Assembly: GCA_004352715.1 (NCBI GenBank)
Contig: SCFE01000106.1
Location: forward strand, 1,613,038 to 1,677,037
From: Hofstenia miamia
Lineage: Eukaryota; Xenacoelomorpha; Acoela
DNA length: 64,000 bases
Direction of reading: 5' to 3'
Shown piece after piece: positions 50,019 through 60,451 of this stretch; the first letter of the stretch is position 1; each line of letters starts with the position of its first letter. Position numbers and translations under genes: made by a program. The notes beneath the pieces were generated by a model, which saw nothing but the letters and a program-made list of their open reading frames with translations, made no database searches and was not told where the DNA came from.

Positions 50019-50972
50019 GGGGCCGGGCGTATGAAAATTTTAGGAGTCGGTGCGACTATGCGCATATATATATATATACAAAAAAACACATTTACATAAC
50101 AGTGCAAAATTGACCAAAAAATAATTGAATAAATAATTTATTGATAGAAACTTTGTTAGTTTTAATTTTCAATTCAGCTTACAGTTTGTATTTGGATTTG
50201 GACTTTGCACTCTACGTCAGTCTTACGTGGTGTAAAACATTAAGACTCTCAAAAATCAGGCATAGTTGCAGCTCTGTGCCTAAGGTACCTGGTCTTAATT
50301 AAATAGAGTTTATTGATTATTTATAAAAGCATCTCAGGTTTCGCTATTTATAATACGAAAGATGGAACAAAATAACCATTCCCAAAGCTTTTGCAGGAAA
50401 ATTGGCATAAGTTGTTTTAATTATATTATCAAGGTAGGTAGTTTATAATAAACACCATGCAATGAAATGTTATCAAATCCAAGCGAGATGTGTCAGATTT
50501 AATAAATCTTCATAAATCTGTATTCCCATTACATTAAGCTAAACAATACAATTTTAATGAAATTCAATTGGCCAATACTAATATTACTGTGCAACTACCC
50601 CCAACCAGCACCCCCACACACACACAAACACACACACACACACCGAAAGCCTTAGAACAATATTTTCAAAAGAACGCACCTACTTACAACGCCTCAATAA
50701 AGCTCGAAGGTTTGAATTAAATTCAACATATCCGTATTATAGATTAACTAGCTAACAAAAACTTACTTTTAGTGTAAACCCAGGGATGGTGTCTGCTAAT
50801 AAAATAGTACCAGTAGATTGTATTTTGCAATTTATGGTGTTGGTACTGTTAGTGTCTGTAGTATTGTCGCTCGAAGGTGTAAGAATATCAGCGGCTGCGG
50901 ATAGCATAACGACATAGGCAAAATTATTGCAAAAGCCAAATATCCAAAATGCAATACCATTGCGATACTTAC
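41358..50972 (-). CDS. CLN3: CLN3 (battenin)-like lysosomal membrane protein, 5' end not resolved
   Basis: Three exons on the minus strand. Exon a runs from about 50972 to 50767 (GKYRNGIAFWIFGFCNNFAY, MLSAAADIL, donor GTAAGT). Exon b is 43824-43453 (LFAPVYFDHIGFLPRF, SSSSALGELTMLAF, YWSSGTGMAGVGGAFAYAL, 124 codons). Exon c is 42032-41358 (224 codons and TGA; ESIVLTWQEKWTIFKYVYKF, VYFAEYYINQGLMQ, EGLIGGACYVNTFY). These are the signature segments of the CLN3/battenin family: FWLLGLCNNFxYVVMLSAAxDI, WSSGTGxAG, VYFAEYxINQG and GGxxYVNT. They imply about ten membrane helices and a late-endosomal/lysosomal location. Both junctions are phase 0 with GT-AG. The N-terminal exon is not found; exon a could start instead near 51027, where a hydrophobic frame continues upstream. 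Intron a-b is ~6.9 kb and holds a piggyBac element and a tandem duplication. Confidence 0.93.
42234..42519. mobile_element. hAT-type non-autonomous element, 286 bp
   Basis: The left end TAGGGTTATGCGGGAACG and the right end, reverse-complemented TATGGTTCTGCGAGACCA, form an imperfect inverted repeat. Subterminal GGGACTGGGACC-type words recur inside. The flanks AAGTTGCC (42226-42233) and CAGTTGCT (42520-42527) match at six of eight positions, a slightly decayed 8-bp target duplication. It lies just 5' (in gene direction) of exon c of the CLN3-like gene, within the intron. Confidence 0.72.
42861..42955. mobile_element. truncated copy of hAT MITE family 1
   Basis: CAGTGGCGTTCGCAAAGGGG and GAGCATGGTGGAATGCTCCA are followed by CGTCAGGTTTTCAAAA and the 'ACTGGATAAAT' segment seen in the copies at 7607 and 52054. 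The other end is missing. Confidence 0.8.
44825..47470 (+). repeat. tandem duplication carrying a decayed pogo-like transposase C-terminus
   Basis: Block 44825-45927 reappears at 45929 onward after a single N. Inside the second copy a 440-bp segment (46454-46893) is repeated again in tandem (46894-47333). Each long copy holds a plus-strand frame starting SHCGLIRFEPLLHDSDEPLN, the 'CGLxPFxP' segment that follows the catalytic core in pogo/Tigger/jerky-type DDE transposases. It continues through a basic linker and three in-frame stops to a Cys-rich, PHD-like end (CDDCGG, WPQCVQCHLWISCQC, FQCKDCLK). The transposase identity is a tentative motif reading; the duplication itself is plain. Confidence 0.75.
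45928..45928. other. single-N contig join
   Basis: The sequence right of the N (from TCAGTCTGATG) repeats the last 1.1 kb left of it. The left block ends at TTTTCTGACTT, which recurs at about 47460, so this looks like two overlapping contig ends that failed to merge because of the 440-bp repeat-number difference. Confidence 0.8.
47545..49533 (-). mobile_element. piggyBac-type transposon, nearly full length
   Basis: The right end (minus strand) is TTAACACTAGAAAGGCC at 49533. The left end (plus strand) is TTTACACCTAGAATGGCC at 47545. Both are variants of a CAC(C)TAGAA-GGCC terminal repeat at a TTAA or mutated TTAA site, which is the piggyBac target. A subterminal GTCAATTGATCC/GATCAATTGACCC pair strengthens the inverted symmetry. 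The ~2-kb length and internal transposase frame fit the superfamily. It lies in the large intron of the CLN3-like gene, same strand. Confidence 0.85.
47716..49321 (-). pseudogene. piggyBac transposase, broken by two frameshifts and a stop
   Basis: DDE transposase of the DDE_Tnp_1_7 type. In order: a Ser/Asn/Asp-rich acidic N-terminus from an ATG at 49321; the core with MQELEAFIGLLFLRGVMN, NLTIDEQLFP (first Asp), YMPKKPDKFGIKFW and NVTADNFFTS (second Asp); GVDMLDSMCWQL (third Asp region) with RRWPLAVF; and a C-terminal cysteine-rich zinc-binding domain (STCIKCQQPVCGQC, ITCANCI) ending at 47716. One-base shifts occur near 49090 (after RIWHD) and near 48165 (after YVAVLS), and an in-frame TAA lies at 47893-47895 before the Cys-rich domain. 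All catalytic and zinc residues are otherwise present, so inactivation is recent or partly due to assembly indels. Confidence 0.9.
49975..50078. repeat. (TA)n flanking the ~50-bp GC-rich module, copy 2
   Basis: TA repeat, then TTAGGGGCCGGGCGTATGAA, AATTTTAGGAGTCGGTGCGA, CTATGCGC, then TA repeat again. It differs from copy 1 at about three bases in the first 15. It lies in the 5' part of the CLN3-like intron. Confidence 0.9.
50618..50643. repeat. (CA)n microsatellite
   Basis: Short run of CA dinucleotides with one interruption, in the CLN3-like intron just outside exon a. Confidence 0.85.
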
Positions 50973-50997
50973 CTAAGGAACTCAACGTAATTGTCAT

Positions 50998-52053
50998 CGA
51001 AGCTATCGCAATGAATGCAATGCAAACAACTAAGTAAATATATTACAGCTGTTAGAAAGTTATTAGCAAGTAGTTGTAATTTTCTTTAAAATGTTTAAAA
51101 CTTTTCCAATATCAAAAGACGGAATAATATTATGAGAGAAATCCACAAGATCAACAAAGTTCAAAGTTAAAATAGATTTGGCACTCAAACTACTTTGAAT
51201 AGACAGCAATTTTAATTCGTGTATGAATTCTGTTCAAATAGATATTTGATTTTAATAAACGGATGTGAATTGTTGTTAACTAAATCAAAATTGATTAAGT
51301 GTTGTCTCGCATGAAACTAATGCACACAATATTGATTTGATGAGAAACATTATATAGAATCGGAAAAAATTTTGTTATAGGCCCAAATTATTTTTCCTTT
51401 ACTCCACTGATAGTGTCTTTTGCCTCATAGAGGCACATAAGCACTACACTATGAATTTGATTGGAAGATTTTCATAATGTATTGAGCAATATGTGTATAG
51501 GTGCATGTCCGCTTTAGTCCGTCAACAATATATATATTCAAATTCAAATTGCATTATGAGCCTTAATACAATAAACGTGTCTTACAGGGCCCTAGGCCTG
51601 AATCAGACGTGGGCCCTTCCTGTAAATGATTGCATTTGGCTACCTAATAGCATTGAATGTGCATTTTCACAAAGGTTACCAATGAAAACAAAAAATTTCT
51701 AAATTTGTGCATAGATTAACCTTAAATTGCTCAGACTTAAACTTTTTGTTGGCGTCCTCCTTAAATTGTTAAACGCTTTCAATTAACAAATTAACAAAAT
51801 CTTAAAAATTTAAAAATCAGAGGGCTCAATGTAAATGAGGTGTGTCTCTTTTTTTATAAGTGAAGCTGCTTATACATTAATCTTTCGCTTATACTTTTAT
51901 GTAAAACATACAAAAATGTTGCCATTTATAGTATTGTAGTGTGAAATAATGGCGATTGTCGGCATAACTGACGACGATTTATCAATGTTTGATCTCCAGA
52001 TATTTTATCATTAACTGGGCTTGGCAAAATTTAACTGGAAATTTTGCCCTGAA
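50998..52053. other. upstream region of the CLN3-like gene, first exon not found
   Basis: Presumably intron or promoter of the CLN3-like gene. I see no convincing N-terminal coding exon. 51586-51620 contains two GGGCCC words of the kind seen in hAT ends. Confidence 0.4.
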
Positions 52054-52244
52054 CAGGGGCGTACGCAGGGGCGAATATTTTTGAAGATATTGAGAAATTA
52101 GATCCTAAAAATGCATTTCACGATCCTAGATTTTAAATTTTCCAATTTTTTATGAAAATTTTTTTGATTTATCCAGTCAAAATCAATTTTGGAAACCTGA
52201 CGGGGGGATATTCCACCATGTCCCCCCTCCTGCGTACGCCACTG
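52054..52244. mobile_element. hAT-type MITE, family 1 copy 2, with perfect 8-bp target duplication
   Basis: Begins CAGGGGCGTACGCAGGGG and ends CTCCTGCGTACGCCACTG. GCCCTGAA flanks both sides (52046-52053 and 52245-52252). It is 191 bp and in opposite orientation to copy 1 at 7607. Confidence 0.95.
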
Positions 52245-52381
52245 GCCCTGAAATCGATGATTGTAATTAGCCGTTTGCATGTAAGCAAACCTTAAGCTTA
52301 AGAAAAAAAGGAACGACAACAAGAGCATTTATATTCTGTTACTCTTTTATTCAAATATTTTTTAAAAATTAAACTTACATG

Positions 52382-52399
52382 CTGTCTCTTATACACATC
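52382..52399 (-). other. Tn5 mosaic-end (Nextera adapter) remnant
   Basis: CTGTCTCTTATACACATC is an 18-base exact match to the reverse complement of the 19-bp Tn5 mosaic end. A chance match in 64 kb is very unlikely; this is library adapter sequence embedded in the contig. Confidence 0.92.
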
Positions 52400-53893
52400 A
52401 TTAGAAAATTTTTGACAAGTTTTTATGCGAATTTCAATTAAAATGTTAGTTTCTTTTACTAAAACAATTTCTGTATTGTTTTAAGGAAAAAAATTTTGGT
52501 ATTTAGTCAATGTAATAATAATATTATTTTTTGAAGCAACCCCTTCTTAAAATATTGCAACCTTCTGCTGAGTACTATGCCCTCCGGCTAAGGTATCATA
52601 TATGTCAGATTTCATAAGTTCTTCCTACCGCAACCACTAATACATAAATATAAGTATTGCCCAACAAATTATTTCCAGGATTGAAATAGTTCTTGTTATC
52701 GTTTTAGAACATATCGCTTTTATATATTCAATTACTAAAATTCTCTGCCAATTTACATCAACTTACATCAGCACAAAGTAAGTGGAATTTTCATAAACGC
52801 TCTTTGCTTGTAGCAGACAAAATTTTGATATTGCAAGTATTGCTCCAGCCAACATTAGAGTGCTGATTAAATTTAAAGAGATTGTTTTTTGTCATTTCCA
52901 AAGTTTAACTTTTCAAGTGAATTTTTTCTTGTATTTCAAATACCAATTAAAACATTAGGCCGAAGCCTGGCTCGTCCCGGCCCGGCCCAGCCCGACCCAA
53001 CTGTTAGGCCCAGCCCAATTCCAACTATGATGAATACTAATCATGTAATAGCTAAACCCAAATTGTATCTACTGATGCTCCAAAACGAATAAAATATTGC
53101 AGCAATTGGGCAAAAAAACGGTTTGCAAAAATTGTTGTAGACGGATGTTCAACAATAATACGACGTTTTAAAAAGAAAGTAGTTTTTTGTATTTTACGAG
53201 AACATATTTGGCATTACGAAATGGATACATGCATTTCAGATAGAATGAGATTAATGAGACAAAGTTAGCTTTAAAATTCTGCTTTGCAATTATGGTTAGG
53301 ATGTGGACTGGACAGCTATTCATTTTAATGGCTAGATTCTACAAAATTGTACTCAAATAACTAGTTAGGATTAATATAATGAGGCAAGGATTTAAAACAG
53401 AATTATTGGTAGGCAACAATTAAATTTTGCATTCCGCTGTACAGTATACTTTGGGAGAAATTCTTCATATAGAGGGTAGATGAAATTTTTCCATTTATCC
53501 TTAAGGCCCTAGTCGCTTAGCACACTCATTGGTATAAAACATTATGCAGGAAGCTTCGAAAAATAAATTGAAAAGTATGAATGTATTCAAAACGTGTGGC
53601 CCTCACTTCAACCAGCAGTTCTGGCCAGGTCCCCTCCACAGCCCACATTAATAATTTTTTTTGTCCCGACCCAGCCCGTTACCCACTAAGTATTTCTGGA
53701 CAGAGTCGCCCCACCACAGAACATAAGAAAGCTGAATTTTAGATTATGCTTAATTTGTCTAAGTTAAGAAGCAGTTTTGTGTAACCCGTATGGTTGTAAA
53801 CTTGTTTAAGCAATAAATTATTTGAGTTATTCAATAATATCTGTGGTTTACAAAAAATAACCGAAACCGTGTCCACGTAGTAAAAATGTAAAC
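52400..53893. other. intergenic DNA with short CCCGGCCC-rich patches
   Basis: No gene. At 52958-53025 (GGCCGAAGCCTGGCTCGTCC, then repeated CCCGGCCC/CCCAGCCC) and 53600-53710 (GTCCCGACCCAGCCCGTTAC) there are GC-rich patches that may be two ends of a decayed inverted-repeat transposon; the ends do not align well enough to call it. Confidence 0.45.
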
Positions 53894-54620
53894 CAGAGAT
53901 GGAAGTGGGCAGATTTTTGTGACCTGCCCTGCGCGGTCCCACAGACTTTGTGCTCTGCCCTATTTCCACGTGTTAACATCTGTCTCACATTGCCCCAAGC
54001 TTTATGTTTTGCAGCCACAAATTTCTGCACTCAAAAAATGTTCGCTCCAAAAAAACTACTTGCGATATCTTATTGCCCCATATTTGTTTGACAACAATTT
54101 TCATAGCACTGCCCCCTCCTCTCCCCAAATATTTTGAATCCTTACTGCCTAACAGAAACAGAATCATTTTTCAAATGCTGATAGGAATCTAATAACAATA
54201 TATATATATTAAAACTATTATTTATTGCCAAATAACAAATTTTAACTATATAAAGCTAATATTTTATACAATATATTTATGCAAGGGTAATGGCAAAGCC
54301 TATTGATGACAAATCAGATCAAAAAGATCTTGTTGAATTGAATCCAATTTCGCTAAGAGTTGAAATACATGGTAATTGATTTTCCAAAATTTCCAAGTCA
54401 CTCAAAATTTTCTCAAGTAGGGAACTGTGATTTAAGAAAATTACTTTTACAATCTTTAAAATTTTGTAGTTCTTTGGTTATGTTTTTCTCAACTCAAAAG
54501 TGTTTTTACCCCACTTTTGCCCCATAGGTACCCGCTTTAGAAAAATCTTGCCCCATACCCGACCCTAATTGCCCTGCACCACCTTGCCCCATGGGTCGAC
54601 CTGCCCCACTTCCATCTCTG
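53894..54620. mobile_element. hAT-type non-autonomous element, 727 bp
   Basis: Starts CAGAGATGGAAGTGGGCAG and ends, reverse-complemented, CAGAGATGGAAGTGGGGCAG. The flanking octamers ATGTAAAC and ATTTTAAC match at six of eight positions, a decayed hAT-type target duplication. CTGCCC/GGGGCA words repeat near both ends. There is no transposase frame. Confidence 0.88.
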
Positions 54621-56599
54621 ATTTTAACTCTTAGTAGCTTAGCAATGACACATAACTATATGTATACATTTACCTGTACTTGTCGTAAGTTAAAATTGAA
54701 TGGCATACAAGTGTTCTCTTTATGAATCACAGTATATATAAATGTACATAACACATTCAAGGCAAAATACTACAATACACAATTTGACATAAACCTTTAA
54801 ACCATATGTGATGGGTAGAGCATTTTATTGTAAATGGCCTTAAACAAAATCCTTTCAAGTAATGTAATGTTATTAATAGCTGCACATCTGCATTCCGATA
54901 TGACTTGTTTCTGTGTTTCTCTTAATTTCTATGAAGCTAGCATTTTTGCAAATCTGGTATAGGTAATGTTTTGGAGAAGATGTGACCCAATTTGTTATAT
55001 AAGAAAAAATTATCTGAAAAAAATAACATGAAGATTATGTAAATTAAAATGAAGGTAATTAATAAAGGTTATACCTCACTCTTCATTCTAGTCATCCCCA
55101 AAGAGATTTTTATTTTAATTACAACTATGAAAAAGTACTAACAACACTGCACAAAACTCACAGTAGCAAAGTGAGAATTACAAATGCTTACTAAAACTCA
55201 GAGATATAAATTGCTTTGAATTTCCTGGGCCAGTGCTGTACCACAAGACCTAGGCCCAAAACGATTGACAAACAGTGAGATCAACACAACCCATGTTTAC
55301 TATTAGGCCTATATGTTTAATATAAACTTACGTTTGTCTGAAGAGATAAGCTCACAATTTCAATTTATTAAAGTTCTGCCCAACCAATTGGTACCCAGGA
55401 GCCTTTATACCTCAACTGAGAGAAAGAGAATAATAACGAAAAACGAATTTATGTTTAAAAAACTAATTGAAGTTTTATGTAAAACATAAAATTTTCAAAA
55501 CTAATATTCTAAGTAAGCACATATGCATAAATATACATATATTGTATACTTTAATTAGAATAATGATAGGGCTGTTTTTACTGAGCTAATCTTGTAATTT
55601 AATCATTTTAAATCTTTCGATTGGAAATCATTCTATTGAAAAAACTGTTTTTAATGGTGCCAGTATTAATAATAGCAACTGCAATCGTCGTGGATATCTT
55701 AGCTTGTCTTTGGGAGTTGAAAATTTAAGGAAGTAAGTATATAATGCCTGATGTCGATTGTTAATAATGTTGGTCATCCATTTTTTATCTTCCTCCTTTA
55801 AGAAATTAATTTAAGAGTAAGGTTTTGATATATAAACTTTATTGTAGCATTTCATTAGATATTTATCTATATTCTTTAAGACATTATTCTCATTGTCATA
55901 TACCGGTAGAGTATATCTAATTTTGCTTACAGCCAGTGATGTAAATACTGTACTTCGGTTTTTATTGGTGCTTTTGTAATGGTAAGATCTTTAAATATAT
56001 AACTAAGACTGTTCAAACTTGATAATAATTGTTGCCATGCGTTGTAAATTTGCATTTACAATTATTATCTAAGTAAGCTCCAAAATTTTTTTACAGATAA
56101 CACCGATTCAAATGGAAATGCATTTTGATCACAAGAAACTATACAGATGTTTTCCAATCTAAATTTCTACTAAGTTTCTTATTTTTTCATATTGTTTTTG
56201 CTGCTTATTTACATCTATGCTTAAATCTTAGTAAATACTTTATAATGGCGTCATGCATATAGGGGCCTTATCACTCATTGAAATACTTCTTGTGTGGAAA
56301 CTCTGATCACATATCATTTAAAACGTTTCAATAAGAAAAAGAAAGCATGTTTTTTTTAGTTTGAAGTTTTAAATTTAACTATTTCCGTTATTATACTTTC
56401 ATATTTAGTTATTTTAAAGTCAAATATCTTTGTTTTTTTATCAATTATTATGTTATCTTTCATAAAAGCTCACCGAGCAATTTTTAAAACTTTTTAAGCA
56501 TTTTATTGCATTTCTTATAGTTGTTTACCCTCTAATAGTGTTTATTTGGTCGGTGTGCTCCGCGTGGCAGTATTCTGCACCTTCGCCTACATATTCGGA
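54621..56599. other. intergenic DNA, no gene recognised
   Basis: AT-rich and without open frames of note. Nothing structured beyond short A/T runs. Confidence 0.55.
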
Positions 56600-57470
56600 G
56601 TTGGGCCAGTTCCTCAGTCAATTTTTTCAATTAAACGAGTTTTTTCTTTTATAAAATGATCAAAATTGATACTGAATGCATTATTATCTAATTTGCAGTT
56701 GTTCATGTAACTTTTGATTTTTTTTCGGTGCAGTGCAGTCTTTTTTGCTCGCATGACCTGAACCACATTAAAAGCATCTTGCATTGAGTCAACAGAATTT
56801 TTTGTGATGTCCAAAATGTAGACATTTAGAACAATGAATAGGTTTCAAACTTCAATTGTGTATTATTTGTTTTCGATTTCAATCATTGTATTTTGCAAAA
56901 ATTGTTTCTTAAATTTGGAGATGCTTCAAATACAACATTTCAATCAGATGATGGCAGCGTGAAGTGAAATAAAACTTTACGCTTATTATTATTTGATAAG
57001 AGTTCGTCATTTTTGTTCAAAAATTCTTTTATTTGGTTTTTATCTAAATTTACGTTGATTATATGTTTTGTTCCTTTCAAAATCATTATTGGGTTCATTT
57101 TTGTTATTTGCTTGGTTTCAAAACCCATTGAAGAAACTTTGGAAATTATTTTTTGAAGGTTGTCATTTTCTTTAATTTCAATAATAACTTTTCCGGATTT
57201 TAATCCAGTAGATTTTATAATATCAGGATCGTTGGTATTTAAGTTTGAAAGATCTTTTTCGAATTTTCTTCCTTTGACTTTTATTAACAGGATCTTTGAT
57301 CGAAATTTGTAAGGGCTTGCTTGTTATTTCATGCAGGTTATAAATGAGATCTGATTTCACATTTGATATTGATTCTCTAATTATATTCATAGTTGCGGTT
57401 GACATTTGCTTCTTTGAACTGTGAAGCTGAATGACAAATTCATTGTGTCCAGTGGATCAAGAATACTTTT
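56600..57470 (-). mobile_element. decayed LINE ORF1 (gag-like) fragments
   Basis: Minus-strand pieces SMGFETKQITKMNPIMILKG and FLNKNDELLSNNNKRKVLFH (57128-56940) match the layout of the ORF1 protein of jockey/CR1-type elements ('KV..MG......K..P.I.I......E.I....L..QN'). An upstream piece (57405-57223) and a downstream one (56814-56614) are Lys/Asn-rich and less certain. The fragments lie 3' of the reverse transcriptase piece on the same strand, the reverse of normal ORF1-ORF2 order, so they come from a second insertion or a rearrangement. Confidence 0.5.
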
Positions 57471-57699
57471 TAATGTTTAATCTTGATCTATTAATGATAT
57501 GTTGAAATATTTCAATGCTAAGCTAAAATTTTTGCAACCATAAAATTTCCAATGAGAGAGAAATAACAGTTTTACAACTTTTTTAAACAGTTTTACCGCA
57601 TTCTTCTAAAATAGTTAAAAGGCGATGCACTTACTCTGTTTTTCTGCTTTTTGTGATGATTCGTTGTGCTCTGTCCAAAATGTGTTGTGCTTTCTTCTT

Positions 57700-58335
57700 G
57701 TTACCATCAGTCATGTTTGTGGGAGCAGGAGAACAGTAATAAAAAAAGATAAGATGGCACTTCTCCATAGCAATTATTGGCTAACTGCTTTAGAATAATG
57801 AGTTGAGATGCTGCCTTTTTACAAATTCTATTAATGTAACTATTCCAGGTCAGATTAGCTTCTTTGTCAACTCCAAGAAGGCGAATTCTGTTAACGATGA
57901 AAATTTCATCCAGCCAACAAAGATCATGGATGGGACAGTTGGCTATTATCATCAGTACGATTTTCTCTTGATTACAATAAGCGAATTAGTGCTGCAGTAA
58001 TTTTGCTCTGCATCAGTTTGAATGGCCAGGGAACCCTTCCTGACTTTGACAATTGAGGTGATGCCATCAGCGTATTTTCCTAATAAAGAGTGAGAAGGCA
58101 TGAGACCAGATATGTAAAGCAGATGATCAACAAGTGAGCTTTGAGGAACACCACTTTAGATTTAAATGAAATCACTAACCACACCAAGGTGATGAATATA
58201 AAAAACTGCCACCAGTAAGATAACTATTCACCCATATAAGGATATTGCTTGAAAATGCTTAGAAGTTTCTACATAAGTCATCATGTGGTACCACATCAAA
58301 GGCTTTGCTTAGGTCAAAATAAAAATGTATTAAGT
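57700..58335 (-). mobile_element. LINE reverse transcriptase fragment with mutated catalytic motif
   Basis: Minus-strand frames show RT motif A (FDLSKAFDVVPHDDL near 58330-58280), motif B (GVPQSS near 58150), motif C as KYADGIT near 58060, and the following segment VNRIRLLGVDKEANLTWNSY and KKAASQLIILKQLANNC (57900-57770). This is the jockey/CR1-like type. The catalytic YADD is YADG here, and several stops and frameshifts break the sequence. Confidence 0.82.
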
Positions 58336-59147
58336 TTTTTAAGCTATGGAATAACTAAAACTAAAGAACAGTGCAATATTTGGTTTATTTATGAATTTTT
58401 TAAGCATTGTAAGACTGAAAATTATTAGAATTATAGGATCACATACATATTAGCAGCGAAGCTATTATGATCTCACTTTTATTATTTACATGGCTTAAAT
58501 ATAACACATGGTAAGTAGTTTGTTAATAAATTTAAAACTACAAAAAATGATATGATAACCATATTTTTTTATATCAAAGACAAAATTTCAAGTTCTCCAC
58601 AAAATAGAGACAAGCCGGTTTTCCTAGTCGCAAAATTCCTGTCATCTTGCTGTGAGACAAGTTTAGCCTGTAGCAACTAAAAGCCCTAGCCATACACCAC
58701 TACACTGTGCAAAAAATATTAAATAAACCAAGTGTGATGTTGAAAAAATTTCGTCAACATTTAATGTAAAAATAATGTAAGCAAAAAGCTGTTCATGATA
58801 ATAACATCATAAGGATATTACAATATGATTTGCATTAAAAGAATAATTTAAATATTGAATGTAAGAGGGGAACATTTAATATAGTCGCTGTAATTAACAA
58901 AGCATATGCATTTCTAGCAATCATTAACACTATAAAAATACAAAATTCTTTAACAAATATACTATCAAAGAAATACCAACACAAACTTCAGTTAATGCAA
59001 TTTTTTCAATGAAACTAAGGAAAACGAAAAAGAATAGCATGCTAACTTAGATTCAAAGAGAAAGGTTAATGATTTTGTAAATTACTCTTATTTAGAAAAC
59101 TAGATTTCTGTCAAAATAAGCCCATTCGTCACAATGTCGTATATATA
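58336..59147. other. intergenic DNA before a 408-base gap
   Basis: No gene recognised. The N-run 59148-59555 begins right after a short TA repeat (59140-59147). Confidence 0.6.
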
Positions 59148-59664
59148 NNNNNNNNNNNNNNNNNNNNNNNNNNNNNNNNNNNNNNNNNNNNNNNNNNNNN
59201 NNNNNNNNNNNNNNNNNNNNNNNNNNNNNNNNNNNNNNNNNNNNNNNNNNNNNNNNNNNNNNNNNNNNNNNNNNNNNNNNNNNNNNNNNNNNNNNNNNNN
59301 NNNNNNNNNNNNNNNNNNNNNNNNNNNNNNNNNNNNNNNNNNNNNNNNNNNNNNNNNNNNNNNNNNNNNNNNNNNNNNNNNNNNNNNNNNNNNNNNNNNN
59401 NNNNNNNNNNNNNNNNNNNNNNNNNNNNNNNNNNNNNNNNNNNNNNNNNNNNNNNNNNNNNNNNNNNNNNNNNNNNNNNNNNNNNNNNNNNNNNNNNNNN
59501 NNNNNNNNNNNNNNNNNNNNNNNNNNNNNNNNNNNNNNNNNNNNNNNNNNNNNNNCTCATTTTCACACTAATTCATTATGCCTTAATCACTGAAAATTTT
59601 TTTGGTCATAAGCTCAGTTGATATTCTAGAAACTGTCCAACACTTTAAAGAGGTACGTGATTTG

Positions 59665-60451
59665 TTAAGGATTGCATACCACGTGATGTGCCCAGATAGA
59701 TAAAATGCCAGCAAGTATTAGACCACATTCTTCTCCAAAGCTTGAAATAGCAAGTGAATACTGTTTTAATCTAGCACTAGACATATTTGAAATAATACTG
59801 TATGTGTTTACATAACAAACACCAGATATCAGCCCTTGCATAGAAATAAGTAGAAACGTTAGCCAAATTGTTGGAATAACATGCTTAAGTGCTTCATATG
59901 TGAAAATTGCTGCGATCAAGCATTGCATAAGAGTTGCTATCGTTATTGTTCTAAAAGCAATTTTAATCAGTATAATCGACGATTTTCCAATGAAGCTTCC
60001 TGTGAAAAAAAGTAAGAGATAAACTCGATATTGGTTGAAATTTGACAGAATTATATTTTCAAATGTTACACTTTGCATTAGACCCATATTGCTGTAGTAA
60101 CCACCGATGTAGACAAGTATTATAGAAACTGTGTATTTGTAAACCAACATAAATGCGGTTAGTTTTTCTTGTAGAGTTAACACTATAGAATCACTAGTTT
60201 TAATGAGTCGGTTGAAACTATCAGAATTTCTGTTTTTATTTACTGCTTTGTGTGCAGTAGTGTCGTCTGTAAGAAGTGAACCTTCATTTGACAGCTAAAT
60301 ATATAATAAATTAGTTTCCACGTTCATGAAACCTTATCTGTTATAAAATGGCTTGTTGTATTTCAGATGATATTGCATTTTAACAGACTTTAAAACTACT
60401 CACAGCAAAACGAATAAATTCTGCTACATTAGGTTTCACGATTTTGGACAT
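59665..60451 (-). CDS. second CLN3-like locus, apparently C-terminal half only
   Basis: The main exon is 60294-59665 (209 codons plus stop; acceptor TTTAG, phase 0, the same boundary as exon c of the first CLN3-like gene). It aligns along its whole length with that exon: SDSIVLTLQEKLTAFMLVYK, VYIGGYYSNMGLMQ, QGLISGVCYVNTYS, SSFGEECGLILAGI. The family VYFAEY motif has become VYIGGY. Upstream, 60451-60404 reads ATG plus MSKIVKPNVAEFIRFA and a GTGAGT donor at phase 0. This could be a new first coding exon, giving a ~225-aa protein with about half the usual membrane helices. The upstream exon is a prediction; missing 5' exons elsewhere, or a decaying duplicate, are alternatives. The frame of the main exon is intact. 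Confidence 0.78.

Noticed and set aside
50973-51027. Upstream hydrophobic extension of CLN3 exon a as certain coding sequence
   Set aside because: The frame is open, but a good acceptor (CCTTAG) lies at 50973 and CLN3 proteins are not hydrophobic just before this point, so I left it as an alternative.
52382-52399. A natural Tn5-like transposon end
   Set aside because: Only the mosaic end used in library kits is present, without any Tn5 sequence, and at two unrelated places.
59129-59571. Open frames across the 59148-59555 gap
   Set aside because: Made of N with a few bases of TA repeat; no information.
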